Source: Caccovivens sp964594865
GTDB taxonomy: Bacteria > Bacillota > Clostridia > Christensenellales > UBA1242
Assembly (NCBI GenBank): GCA_964594865.1
Contig: CAZQMZ010000001.1
Location: 1-64,000, forward strand
DNA length: 64,000 nt
Direction: 5' to 3'
Shown here: one piece after another, positions 7,190 to 15,641 of the stretch
Layout: each line of letters starts with the position of its first letter
Position numbering within the stretch: position 1 is the stretch's first letter
Translations under genes and position numbers: made by a program
Notes under the pieces: generated by a model
The model's database searches: none
What the model was told of the DNA's origin: nothing
The model's input: only the letters and a program-made list of their open reading frames with translations

Positions 7190-9914
7190 ATAAGGTTCTT
7201 CCACCATCTTGTTGATGTTCTCCGCTAACTGCATTTCGGGATTTCATCCTATTTCTACGTTCTTCAAATTCTCTATACGACATTTCATCTTCATGGGTTA
7301 TTTCATGAGTTTCAGTGATTTCATGAGTCTCAGAAGTTGCAGGTTTTTCCAACTCAACGCTCTCCATAGTTGGATCTATGAATTTGCCGTCTTTCGTTAC
7401 TTTTGCAATTCTTTCTCCGTTACCCGTTGCATCTTTTTTCTTCGAGTTAAGTTCTTTAATTTTTTCTTCCAAAGAGTCTTTTTTAGACTTTCTTGCTTTA
7501 ATATTTTCCTCAGTTTGGTTAATGTTTTCGTCAATTTGTTGCAACCTTTCATCATGTGCGGTGGAATCAAGCGCTTTTTTCAAAGCTTCTTTTTTCTCTT
7601 TCTCTACATTTTTTCGTTCGTTTTTCAAGTTTTTCTTGCGTTCTTTTAGATGATTGATTTCTTGTTGACATTTTTCTTTCTCAATTCTTATAGGAAAAGC
7701 CTCTTCTTCTTCAATTATAAGTTTTTCGATATCTTTCCTGAGCTTGGATTGCTTTTTATAGAACTTGTTGAGCTCTTTTTTCCGCTCTTCTATTTGTAAA
7801 TACCGAATTTTGTCGATATTTTTGTCGACATTTTTGTTATATTCTCGCATTTTGTTATATTTGTTTGTAATATTTTTCGCTTTTGCCTTTTCTAATTTTG
7901 CAATATTTTTCGCTTTTTTCTTTTCCAATTTTGCAATTTTTTTCGCTTTTTTCTTTTCCAATTTTGCAATTTTTTGATTTTCGCGATCCTCTTTGGAAGC
8001 ATTTCTTGCAGAGCCACTAAAGAGATTTTCAGCAAGCCATTTTGTCAATCCCAACTCTTTGGAAGCCATAAATGCACCGACAGCTATGGCGAAGATTTGG
8101 AATATTGGAAGAAGACACGAAATCAACACACAAAGCGCAAAAATTCCTGCAAGCGAAGGCATTGAAATCAGTCCTTTGTCTCCTTTTTTCTTCGGGGATT
8201 CTGGTTTTTTCGGCTGTTGTGTTTGCTCTGGCTGTGTTTGTTCCTGTTCTTGTTCTGGTTGTTCTACCTGTTGCTCTTGTTCTGGTGCAGGTTGTTCTGC
8301 CCTCTGTTCTTGTTCTGGTTGTTGAGTTTCAGGTTGAGGTTGTTCTGGTGTTTGAGGAGTGTTTTGCTCATTTTCAGGTTGAGGCTCTGGTGTTTGAGAA
8401 ACTATTCCTTGTCCTATTTCTTCTTCCGGTTGTGGTTCATTGTCCATAGTTGTATTGGTTCCATAACCGCCAGAACCGAGGTCTAGTTCTGATGGTTCTG
8501 CATTCAATGTTTGAGAAGTTATTCCTTGGTCAACAGTTATATTTGTTTCATAGTTAGTGAGATTGTCGGCTGCTTCAGAATAAGGGAAATTGTTGAAGTT
8601 TTGATAATAAACACTTTCGCTAGTTGAACTGATATCAGCACCAATTTGTTCTTCAGGGGATGCGCCTTGCTCATTTTCCGCTGGCACTTCTTGCGTTGGT
8701 CCTGGTTGTGCTGGTTGAGCTTCTGGCTGTTTTGAGAGTCTGTTTTGTTCTTCAAGTGGTCTTTCAGTTTTTCTCAATATGGCAACCACATCATTACCGA
8801 AAGATGTGGCGATTGTTTGTTGCGTTTGGTTTTGTGGATAGACAGGAAGTCCTGTGCCATTTTCAAGCACAAAAACAGATTTTTTCTCACCAAGTGAAGC
8901 GTTTTGGAACTCTTTCTCAAAGTTTTTGTAAAGATTTTCTATTGTTTGTTTTCGTTCTTCTTCTGATTTTGGTAACTCCACATTGAAGGTGACAGAGTTA
9001 TTTCCACTTTTGCCGAGATCAAAAGAAACAAACCAATTATTGTTCGCATCATTGATCAATGAAAGAGAGTGAATTTGTTTGAAAGCAGGGACTGTCCGGT
9101 ATCCCGCTTGACCTTTTTCGTTTATGCTCGCAGTTTGGACATACATATATGTCTTGTCGTTTTCGCGCAAAATGTTCAAGTGTTCCTCTTGAATGTCGTT
9201 GCCGTTTTGAACTGCAAAAGGAATGGATTGAATTATGTTGTCGCCAAACTTCATTTCAAGAGACGAGTTCGTTCTTTGGGCGTCGTTGAGAAGCCCAATA
9301 TAAATGGCAGACTTAAGTTCGGCAGAGTCGTCAATCGTGCAACCAGAGCTTGAATTGCTGGCTTCTGACATGAATGCTTTTCCAACGGTGATGTTATAGG
9401 CATTTTCCCCACTTCGAGTCATCACTGACTTTCCGCTGATACTTTTTCCTTGAAAGCCAAGCGCAGAGAAGAAAAAGTTGAAGTTTTCTTTGCTCAACCC
9501 TTTGATTTCAACATCTTGGATGTTTCCGTCTTTGGACAATTTAAGGTTGCTGATTTCATAAGTGCGCGTGTCATTATTTGGGAAAAAGTCTTTGTGCTCG
9601 TTATAAAAGTTTTCGGAGATTTGCATTTTGATTCCGCTGTCAGTTTTAATGAAAGACGCAATGACGTCTTCTTTGCCACCAATTGTTTGAGAAACAGCAA
9701 GAAGCAGAGAATCATTTGACGAAACAGTCATCAATTTTTGTGACTTTCCAGCACCAAGTCTTTCGGAAAGCTGAATGTTTTGCGTCTTTCCTGTTATTTC
9801 GGTTCCAAACAAGTTCAATGTGGAGTCATTTGCAAATGTTTGCGTTTTGATTCTTGTTCGACTTAATTTGTCCAACCCTTCAATGTTTTGGTTGTTTATG
9901 TTTTCTTCTGCCAT
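7188..9914 (-). CDS. Large unrecognised protein: N-terminal globular region, PQE-rich linker, one TM, Lys/Glu coiled coil
   Basis: The 908-residue product has four parts. Residues 1-385 look globular, hydrophilic and rich in Asn and Ser. Residues 390-590 are disordered, rich in Pro, Gln and Glu, with runs such as PEQEQRAEQPAPEQEQ. A hydrophobic segment near 595-640 (GIFALCVLISCLLPIFQIFAIAVGAFMA) is one or two membrane passes. Residues 650-860 are highly charged coiled coil that opens with 11-residue repeats KIAKLEKKKAK. No signal peptide is seen, so the N-terminal part is probably cytoplasmic. The start at 9914 is preferred because GGAGG lies 5 nt before this ATG. It is divergent from secA. 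I recognise no family; a structural or envelope-tethering role is only a guess. Confidence 0.75.
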   Translation of the reverse strand: MAEENINNQNIEGLDKLSRTRIKTQTFANDSTLNLFGTEITGKTQNIQLSERLGAGKSQKLMTVSSNDSLLLAVSQTIGGKEDVIASFIKTDSGIKMQISENFYNEHKDFFPNNDTRTYEISNLKLSKDGNIQDVEIKGLSKENFNFFFSALGFQGKSISGKSVMTRSGENAYNITVGKAFMSEASNSSSGCTIDDSAELKSAIYIGLLNDAQRTNSSLEMKFGDNIIQSIPFAVQNGNDIQEEHLNILRENDKTYMYVQTASINEKGQAGYRTVPAFKQIHSLSLINDANNNWFVSFDLGKSGNNSVTFNVELPKSEEERKQTIENLYKNFEKEFQNASLGEKKSVFVLENGTGLPVYPQNQTQQTIATSFGNDVVAILRKTERPLEEQNRLSKQPEAQPAQPGPTQEVPAENEQGASPEEQIGADISSTSESVYYQNFNNFPYSEAADNLTNYETNITVDQGITSQTLNAEPSELDLGSGGYGTNTTMDNEPQPEEEIGQGIVSQTPEPQPENEQNTPQTPEQPQPETQQPEQEQRAEQPAPEQEQQVEQPEQEQEQTQPEQTQQPKKPESPKKKGDKGLISMPSLAGIFALCVLISCLLPIFQIFAIAVGAFMASKELGLTKWLAENLFSGSARNASKEDRENQKIAKLEKKKAKKIAKLEKKKAKNIAKLEKAKAKNITNKYNKMREYNKNVDKNIDKIRYLQIEERKKELNKFYKKQSKLRKDIEKLIIEEEEAFPIRIEKEKCQQEINHLKERKKNLKNERKNVEKEKKEALKKALDSTAHDERLQQIDENINQTEENIKARKSKKDSLEEKIKELNSKKKDATGNGERIAKVTKDGKFIDPTMESVELEKPATSETHEITETHEITHEDEMSYREFEERRNRMKSRNAVSGEHQQDGGRTL
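7865..7976 (-). repeat. 33-bp tandem repeat coding the KIAKLEKKKAK units
   Basis: About three copies of a 33-bp unit, the central two nearly identical in DNA. They encode 11-residue Lys/Ala/Leu repeats at the start of the coiled coil. The near-identity suggests recent expansion. Confidence 0.75.
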
Positions 9915-10134
9915 GAAAACCTCCAAATAGCATTAGTAAAAATTTTGTTCGCAAGTATATATCAAAATTATAACACAAATATTTTCTTTTGTCAATAAAT
10001 GACGAGAATTTACGAAAACTGTCTTACATGTGTCTATTTTTTGAATTATAGAAAGAATTTATTTGTAAAAGGTTGTTTTTTTTCTTCATTTTTGTTAAAA
10101 TTTTAGTGATTTTTAAAATTTTGGAGATGTTTTA

Positions 10135-12831
10135 ATGGGACTTTTTGGAAATGAAAATAAATCACAAGTTAAAAAATTGAAAAAAATTGCCGACAAAGTG
10201 GTCGCTTTGGAAGAAAAATACCGTGCTTTTTCGGATGACGAACTGCGTGCTTGCACAGATGATTTCAAAAAACGTTATCAAGCTGGAGAAAAACTTGACG
10301 ACTTGCTTCCTGAGGCTTTTGCTGTTTGTCGAGAGTCGGCGGATAGAGTTTTGAATATGCGTCATTTCTATGTTCAAATTCTTGGCGGAATTGCGCTTCA
10401 TCAAGGGCGTATTGCAGAAATGGCAACGGGTGAAGGAAAAACTCTTGTCGCAACTTTGCCAGCATATTTGAATGCCATATCCGGCAAAGGCGTGCATGTG
10501 GTCACTGTGAATGAATATTTGGCAAAGCGTGACGCAGAATGGATGGGCAAGGTCTATCGCTTTTTGGGAATGAGTGTCGGCGTTGTCGTTTCGGGTATGG
10601 ACGAAAAGGCGAAAAAAGAGGCGTATGACAGCGACATCACATATTGCACCAACAACGAGCTTGGGTTTGACTATCTTCGTGACAACATGGCAATTATGGC
10701 GCGACAACGTGTTCAACGGGGTCACAATTTTGCCATTGTCGACGAAGTGGACTCAATTTTGATTGATGAAGCAAGAACCCCACTCATTATCTCTGGACGC
10801 GGAATGAAGTCCAGCGACAACTATATCCGCGCACAAAAGTTTGTAAGGACCTTAAAGAAAGAAGATTGGGAGATGGATGAAAAAACCAAAGCTCTCAACT
10901 TGACAGAAAGCGGGGTGAACAAAGCAGAACGTTTCTATGCAACTGACAACCTTTCCGACATCGACAACTTGGAAACGAACCACTATATCAACAACGCCTT
11001 GAAAGCAAATTTCGTGATGTTTAGGGATGAAAATTATATCGTCAAAGACGGCGAAGTGATCATTGTCGACGAATTTACGGGGCGTTTGATGCCGGGAAGA
11101 AGATTTAATGATGGTCTTCATCAAGCGATTGAAGCAAAAGAAGGCGTGGAGATTAAGGATGAAAACAAAACGCTTGCCACAATCACTTTCCAAAACTTTT
11201 TTAGAATATATAACAAACTTTCCGGTATGACAGGAACAGCAAAGACGGAAGAAGGGGAGTTTCGTGCGATTTACAAATTGGACGTTGTCACAATTCCAAC
11301 CAATCGCCCAAACATTCGCATTGACGAGCCGGATATTGTTTTCACAACCGAAGCGGGCAAAATCAAGGCAATCGTCGAGGAAATCAGACATAGGCACACC
11401 ACAGGGCAACCTATTTTGATTGGCACAATCACCATTGAAAAGAGTGAAATTCTTTCCAAAGCCCTTAAAGAGGCGGGCATAAAGCACACTGTTTTGAACG
11501 CCAAAAATCACGAACAAGAAAGCCAAATTGTTGCACAGGCGGGACGAAAAGGCGCTGTGACAATCGCCACAAACATGGCAGGACGTGGAACGGACATCCT
11601 TTTGGGTGGAAATCCAGAACTTATGGCAAAAAAGAAGATGCAAGATGAGGGATTTGATGAAGAACAAATTTCCTATGCCACCGCTTTCAACACTGTCGAT
11701 GATGAAAAAATGAATGAGGCAAGAACGCGTTTCAGAGAGCTTTTTGACGAATTTAAAAAGGTCACCGATGCCGAAAAGGAAGAAGTTAAATCGGCAGGCG
11801 GACTTCATATTGTTGGGACGGAAAGACACGAGTCAAGACGTATTGACAATCAGTTACGCGGACGTGCATCGCGTCAAGGTGATCCTGGTTCCAGTGTGTT
11901 TTTCCTTTCACTTGAAGACGATCTTATTCGCCGATTTGGTGGCGACAGATTGAAAAATATTGCCATGTTTTTCAAGCTTCAAGAAGACACACCAATTCAG
12001 CTTAAAATTCTTTCAAAACAGATTGAAAATGCACAGAAGAAGATTGAAATTCAAAACTTTGCCATGAGAAAAACCGTCTTGCAGTTTGACGATGTCATGA
12101 ACGCACAGAGAGAAATCATCTATGAAGAACGCAACAAGGTGCTTGACGGCATGGAAATGCATGAGCAGATCATGGGGATGTTTCCGGGGATTATTTCCAA
12201 AGTTTGCGACAAGTGTGTCGATGACGAAAAACCATATTTTGAATGGGATTATGCCAAAATCAACACTGAGCTTGAACGTGGACTTTTGGAAAAAGATAAA
12301 AAGATGATCACAGAAGAGTTTTGCGAAGGTTTTGACCGCGAAGATTTGGAAAACGCTGTTTTGAAACTTGTGGAGAAAAGATATAATCAGCGTATGACTG
12401 ATGCGGGAAAACTTGGTATAAATTTTGAAATGGTGGAACGTTTTGTGCTTTTGAAGGTTGTTGACAGCAATTGGATGAACCACATTGACGACATGCAAAC
12501 CATGAAAAACGAGATTTTCGCACGCGGATTTGGAAATCAAGACCCAATTCTGGCATACAAGAAAGAAGCATATGGGATGTTTGACGATATGATTGAGAAG
12601 ATAAGAGAAAACACTTGCATAATTCTTCTCAACACTTCCATTGAAGTGAAACGTCCAGAGCCGAAACCACAAAAATATGAAGAGACGAGGGTGTATAATG
12701 CGCCGGAGCGACCGCAAGAAGTGAAGAAACAAACCACAGTCATAAACGACAAGAAAAAGGTTGGTCGCAACGATCCTTGTCCTTGCGGAAGCGGAAAAAA
12801 ATATAAAAATTGTCACGGAAAAAATGTTTAA
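10135..12831 (+). CDS. secA: Preprotein translocase ATPase SecA
   Basis: The motor that pushes unfolded preproteins through SecYEG. The 898 residues are near the family norm. Walker A is MATGEGKTLVA (about 97-107) and Walker B VDEVDSILIDEARTPLI (about 202-218). The helicase motif TNMAGRGTDI lies near 483 and RGRASRQGDPGSS near 577. The C-terminus has the zinc-binding, SecB-type tail GRNDPCPCGSGKKYKNCHGK. GGAG with suitable spacing precedes the ATG. It diverges from the large coiled-coil gene. It is the only SecA in the window, and its presumed clients here include the lipoproteins and the giant surface protein. Confidence 0.97.
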   Translation: MGLFGNENKSQVKKLKKIADKVVALEEKYRAFSDDELRACTDDFKKRYQAGEKLDDLLPEAFAVCRESADRVLNMRHFYVQILGGIALHQGRIAEMATGEGKTLVATLPAYLNAISGKGVHVVTVNEYLAKRDAEWMGKVYRFLGMSVGVVVSGMDEKAKKEAYDSDITYCTNNELGFDYLRDNMAIMARQRVQRGHNFAIVDEVDSILIDEARTPLIISGRGMKSSDNYIRAQKFVRTLKKEDWEMDEKTKALNLTESGVNKAERFYATDNLSDIDNLETNHYINNALKANFVMFRDENYIVKDGEVIIVDEFTGRLMPGRRFNDGLHQAIEAKEGVEIKDENKTLATITFQNFFRIYNKLSGMTGTAKTEEGEFRAIYKLDVVTIPTNRPNIRIDEPDIVFTTEAGKIKAIVEEIRHRHTTGQPILIGTITIEKSEILSKALKEAGIKHTVLNAKNHEQESQIVAQAGRKGAVTIATNMAGRGTDILLGGNPELMAKKKMQDEGFDEEQISYATAFNTVDDEKMNEARTRFRELFDEFKKVTDAEKEEVKSAGGLHIVGTERHESRRIDNQLRGRASRQGDPGSSVFFLSLEDDLIRRFGGDRLKNIAMFFKLQEDTPIQLKILSKQIENAQKKIEIQNFAMRKTVLQFDDVMNAQREIIYEERNKVLDGMEMHEQIMGMFPGIISKVCDKCVDDEKPYFEWDYAKINTELERGLLEKDKKMITEEFCEGFDREDLENAVLKLVEKRYNQRMTDAGKLGINFEMVERFVLLKVVDSNWMNHIDDMQTMKNEIFARGFGNQDPILAYKKEAYGMFDDMIEKIRENTCIILLNTSIEVKRPEPKPQKYEETRVYNAPERPQEVKKQTTVINDKKKVGRNDPCPCGSGKKYKNCHGKNV

Positions 12832-12846
12832 TTCAAACAAAACCAT

Positions 12847-12875
12847 ATTGACAAATCGCCGATTGTGTGATATGA
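12847..12875 (+). promoter_or_regulatory. Sigma-A promoter with extended -10
   Basis: TTGACA (12847-12852), 17-nt spacer, TATGAT (12870-12875) preceded by GTGTGA. It gives the gene at 12898 its own start although secA lies just upstream. Confidence 0.75.
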
Positions 12876-12897
12876 TATGAACACATAGGAGAATTTT

Positions 12898-13410
12898 ATG
12901 GAAAACGTTCAAACCGAAAAAAAAGTTCCAAACTCGGTTAAGTTTGCGGTTAAATGGTGGGCAGACAGACTTGACGGCACCGTGAGAGATCTCTATCCAA
13001 CAGAAGAAGAAGCGAAAGAGTTTTTCTTTAAAGGGCTTGAACTTGACGAAAAAAATCTTGAAGAAGATTTAAAAAATTTGATTATCAAGATGTATCGCAA
13101 AAAAGAAGAAGAGTTTGAATTGCTATGCATCTTTCCAGCACAGCGCAAGAGATTTGAAGAACTTTTGACCAAACAGATTTTGGAAGAAATTGAAAGTCAA
13201 AAAGTTTCGTTGTTGATGGTGGGCGAAAATGGTGCAGAGTTTGCACTCGCAGTTGTTGCAGAAAAGTGTGAGATTGACAATGGAAAGAACAGCATTTTCA
13301 CCTTTGCACCGTGCGTTCATATGTTTGTCGACAAAAACAAAGTGGAAGTTCGATATGACGAAGATGAACGGCTTATAACTTTGTTTGATGAAAAAGAAAT
13401 GACAAAATGA
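12898..13410 (+). CDS. Conserved-looking cytoplasmic protein of unknown function
   Basis: A 170-residue acidic protein with no signal peptide or membrane segment. The N-terminal half is helical and Glu/Lys-rich (KFAVKWWADRLDGTVRDLYPTEEE). The C-terminal half looks alpha/beta and ends in an acidic strand pair (VEVRYDEDERLITLFDEKE). I recognise no family. TAGGAG precedes the ATG, with its own promoter at 12847-12875 and a terminator right after the stop, so it is a single-gene unit between secA and rpsF. Confidence 0.75.
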   Translation: MENVQTEKKVPNSVKFAVKWWADRLDGTVRDLYPTEEEAKEFFFKGLELDEKNLEEDLKNLIIKMYRKKEEEFELLCIFPAQRKRFEELLTKQILEEIESQKVSLLMVGENGAEFALAVVAEKCEIDNGKNSIFTFAPCVHMFVDKNKVEVRYDEDERLITLFDEKEMTK

Positions 13411-13440
13411 AAAAAGCGTGCCATTTTGGTGCGCTTTTTT
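13410..13440 (+). terminator. Terminator after the 12898 gene
   Basis: AAAAAGCGTGCC pairs with GGTGCGCTTTTT through two G-U pairs, with an ATTTT loop at 13423-13427 and a T-run. Confidence 0.75.
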
Positions 13441-13461
13441 AATCAATTTTGCTTTATTTAC

Positions 13462-13490
13462 TTGACAAAGATGTTTTTTTGTGATATATT
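13462..13490 (+). promoter_or_regulatory. Promoter of rpsF-ssb-rpsR
   Basis: TTGACA (13462-13467), 17-nt spacer, TATATT (13485-13490) preceded by TTGTGA, giving an extended -10. Confidence 0.8.
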
Positions 13491-13499
13491 TGTTGACAG

Positions 13500-13570
13500 C
13501 AGTAAAATTTAATACATTACTGTCCTTGCTCTCGTCAGATTCGAGAGCCATCAGTCCAAAAGGAGGTAAA
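13500..13570 (+). promoter_or_regulatory. Structured leader of rpsF
   Basis: Two hairpins precede the ribosome binding site: CAGTAA/TTACTG (13500-13505/13517-13522), and a strong 7-bp stem GCTCTCG/CGAGAGC (13528-13534/13542-13548) with a TCAGATT loop. rpsF leaders in many bacteria bind the S6:S18 complex for feedback control. I do not see the CCG loop element of that motif, so autoregulation is only possible. AAAAGGAGG follows at about 13558-13566. Confidence 0.45.
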
Positions 13571-13574
13571 AAAG

Positions 13575-13856
13575 ATGAATAGGTATGAGCTTATGTTTAT
13601 CGTTGCCAGCGATGTGCCTGAAGAAAAACGCGATGCGCTTATTGAAAAGCAAAAAGCTTATGTTGAAGCACACAAGGGTGCTGTTGAAGGCATTGAAAAA
13701 ATTGGCATGAAGAAGTTTGCTTATCCAATCGACTTCAAAAATGAAGGATTTTATGTTCTTATGAACATCAGTTTAGATCCTGCCGAAGTTGATGCCATGA
13801 ACAAACTTATGAACATCACAGAAGGAATTGTTCGTCAAATTTTTGTGAGAAAATAA
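13575..13856 (+). CDS. rpsF: Ribosomal protein S6
   Basis: Small-subunit protein of 93 residues, with the family opening YELMFIVASDVPEEKRDALIEKQKAYVE and strands VEGIEKIGMKKFAYPIDFKNEGFYVLMNI. S6 binds 16S rRNA as a heterodimer with S18, encoded two genes on. A near-perfect AAAAGGAGG precedes the ATG. First gene of rpsF-ssb-rpsR, the standard bacterial order. Confidence 0.97.
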   Translation: MNRYELMFIVASDVPEEKRDALIEKQKAYVEAHKGAVEGIEKIGMKKFAYPIDFKNEGFYVLMNISLDPAEVDAMNKLMNITEGIVRQIFVRK

Positions 13857-13875
13857 GAGCCAAAAGGAGAAAATT

Positions 13876-14301
13876 ATGAACAGAGTTATGTTGATTGGAA
13901 ACTTAACACGTGATCCAGAACTTCAAACAACAAACAGCGGAAAGTCCGTTTGTCGATTTGGACTTGCTGTGCAAAGAAGATTTTCAAATTCAGAAGGTGA
14001 AAGAGATGCTGATTTCTTCAACATCACAGTTTGGGGAATTGCAGGCGAAAATTGCCATAAATATTTGAAAAAAGGTTCAAAATGTGCCATTTCTGGCAGA
14101 ATTCAAATTTCAACCTATGATGCCGCAGATGGCTCAAAGAGAACATCAACCGACATCATTGCAGAAGAAGTTGAATTTGTTGGTTCAAGAGTGGGCACAG
14201 ACAGTGTTGAAGGGGGCAATTCTTATTCTGCTCCAACTCAAGCAAAAGCAAAAGAATCAGCTGAACTTGAAGAAATTGATGATGACAGTTTGCCTTTCTA
14301 A
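13876..14301 (+). CDS. ssb: Single-stranded DNA-binding protein
   Basis: SSB of 141 residues with an OB fold, opening MNRVMLIGNLTRDPEL and continuing FGLAVQRRF and ADFFNITVWG. A Ser/Ala/Lys-rich linker then leads to the acidic tip EEIDDDSLPF that recruits replication and repair partners. It starts 19 bp after rpsF, with AAAGGAG upstream. Confidence 0.97.
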   Translation: MNRVMLIGNLTRDPELQTTNSGKSVCRFGLAVQRRFSNSEGERDADFFNITVWGIAGENCHKYLKKGSKCAISGRIQISTYDAADGSKRTSTDIIAEEVEFVGSRVGTDSVEGGNSYSAPTQAKAKESAELEEIDDDSLPF

Positions 14302-14380
14302 GTTGTTTAGATTTTGGCAATTGTCGAAAAAAGGAAAAGTCGAATTTAAAGGGCGAGATTAGTTCGCCAAGGAGAAAAAA

Positions 14381-14644
14381 ATGAGCGAAAATGCAGTTAA
14401 AACCGAAGAAAAGGTTGTGAAGAAATATCGTAAACCGGCAAAGAAGAAGGTTTGTGCTTTCTGTGTTGCTGGCGAAAAAACAATCGATTATAAAGATGTG
14501 GCAAAAATCAGAAAGTATATCACAGAAAAAGGCAAAATTTTGCCAAGAAGACAAACAGGTGTTTGTTCATATCATCAAAGAGAACTTTCAAATGCCATCA
14601 AAAGAGCAAGAAACATGGCATTGCTTCCATATCTTGGAGATTGA
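14381..14644 (+). CDS. rpsR: Ribosomal protein S18
   Basis: 87-residue S18 with a basic N-terminal extension (KKYRKPAKKKVCAFCVAGE) and the family core IDYKDVAKIRKYITEKGKILPRRQTGVCSYHQRELSNAIKRARNMALLPYL. The CAFC pair is part of the possible zinc site found in C+ forms of S18. CAAGGAG precedes the ATG. Last of the rpsF operon; rpmE follows 83 bp on and may be co-transcribed. Confidence 0.96.
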   Translation: MSENAVKTEEKVVKKYRKPAKKKVCAFCVAGEKTIDYKDVAKIRKYITEKGKILPRRQTGVCSYHQRELSNAIKRARNMALLPYLGD

Positions 14645-14727
14645 TTGAGTTGTTTTTCAAAGATTTTTGTTTTGATTCAAAAACAATCTTGAAGATTTGA
14701 TTTAAAAAAATTTAAAAGGAGATTGAA

Positions 14728-14934
14728 ATGAAAAAAGAAGGACATCCAGAATATCATGAAGTTAAAGTTGTATGTGCTTGTGGAAATACTTTCAAAACAG
14801 GATCTTGTGTGAAAGGTGACACAATCAAAATTGATATTTGCAACAAATGCCATCCTTTCTATACAGGAAAGAAGAAAGTTGTCGACGCCAGCGGAACAGT
14901 TGAAAACTTCAAGAAGAAATATGGTTTGGAATAA
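14728..14934 (+). CDS. rpmE: Ribosomal protein L31, zinc-binding form
   Basis: 68-residue L31. CACGNTF and DICNKCHPFYTGKKK give the CxC...CxxC cysteines of the zinc-containing C+ type, which serves as a cellular zinc reserve in Bacillus. AAAAGGAG precedes the ATG. The order rpmE, DUF1385, prmC, prfA that follows is typical of Bacillota, here interrupted by one minus-strand gene. Confidence 0.95.
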   Translation: MKKEGHPEYHEVKVVCACGNTFKTGSCVKGDTIKIDICNKCHPFYTGKKKVVDASGTVENFKKKYGLE

Positions 14935-14964
14935 AAAAAGTCAACCGAAATGGTTGATTTTTTT
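14934..14964. terminator. Bidirectional terminator after rpmE
   Basis: TCAACC (14941-14946) and GGTTGA (14952-14957) with GAAAT loop, flanked by A- and T-runs. It serves rpmE and the convergent gene at 14963. Confidence 0.8.
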
Positions 14965-15559
14965 ATTCCTTTCCTTTATTTGGATCAATGTTTATATTTT
15001 CTGATTTATCTGGCCAAATTGCATTATCGCACAAATCAAAGAAATCATTGAAATTTTTGTTGACACATTCTTCAAATTCTTTGATGGAATTTGGATGATA
15101 GTTGTCGGATAAATATTTTTTTGCGGTTTTTTCTTTCTTCACGGTCAAGGAAGCAACATCATTGTTGACGCTTTCAATAAGAGTGTCTTTATAGAGCAAG
15201 AAAAATGCTGGCGGGGTGTTTTTGAGTGACGTTGGAAGATCTTTTTCAGTTAAACGTTTTGATTCTTTGTTTGTGAAATTGTTGAACGAAAAATCAACAA
15301 TTTTTGTCGCACATTTTTTTGAGAGATAGTCAATAAAATAATCTATTAAGATTTCTTCATCGACATAAGGTTCTTTGATTTTGATAGAAAAGATTGGTTT
15401 TTGGTTTTTGCTTATGCGTGTGAAAGTGACATTATATTCACCATTTTCTTCCTTTAAATTGCTCAATTTCAAGCCTTTGAAAACTCCGTCGGCGATAATT
15501 TCGTCTTGCATTAATTCAGAAAGATAAAATCCGCGTTTATTTTTTAAAAAATATGCCAT
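14963..15559 (-). CDS. Hydrophilic protein of unknown function
   Basis: 198 residues, mixed alpha/beta in appearance, with no signal peptide or membrane segment, opening MAYFLKNKRGFYLSELMQDE. The ATG at 15559 is chosen because GAAGGAG lies 7 nt upstream; the in-frame GTG five codons earlier overlaps that site. No family is recognised. It sits on the opposite strand between rpmE and the DUF1385-prmC fusion, breaking an otherwise common gene order. Confidence 0.7.
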   Translation of the reverse strand: MAYFLKNKRGFYLSELMQDEIIADGVFKGLKLSNLKEENGEYNVTFTRISKNQKPIFSIKIKEPYVDEEILIDYFIDYLSKKCATKIVDFSFNNFTNKESKRLTEKDLPTSLKNTPPAFFLLYKDTLIESVNNDVASLTVKKEKTAKKYLSDNYHPNSIKEFEECVNKNFNDFFDLCDNAIWPDKSENINIDPNKGKE

Positions 15560-15641
15560 AATGGTCTCCTTCACAATATTCTATCAAATATTTTGTCTTT
15601 TGTCAAGGTTAAGTGAGTGTTTTGTTGTCAATAATTGAGAT

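Noticed and set aside
7865..7976. Minisatellite or CRISPR-like repeat
   Set aside because: It is an in-frame 33-bp coding repeat giving 11-residue coiled-coil units.
10852..11829. 325-codon open frame antisense to secA
   Set aside because: It lies wholly opposite a certain gene in a shadow frame, and its product is a Phe/Cys/His-rich mixture without domain, signal or ribosome binding site.
12013..12912. 299-codon open frame antisense to the end of secA and the next gene
   Set aside because: Same shadow effect from Lys/Glu-rich coding on the other strand; no independent start signals.
13500..13570. Named S6:S18 leader riboregulator
   Set aside because: The leader is structured but I could not find the CCG loop element that defines that motif, so only a structured leader is reported.
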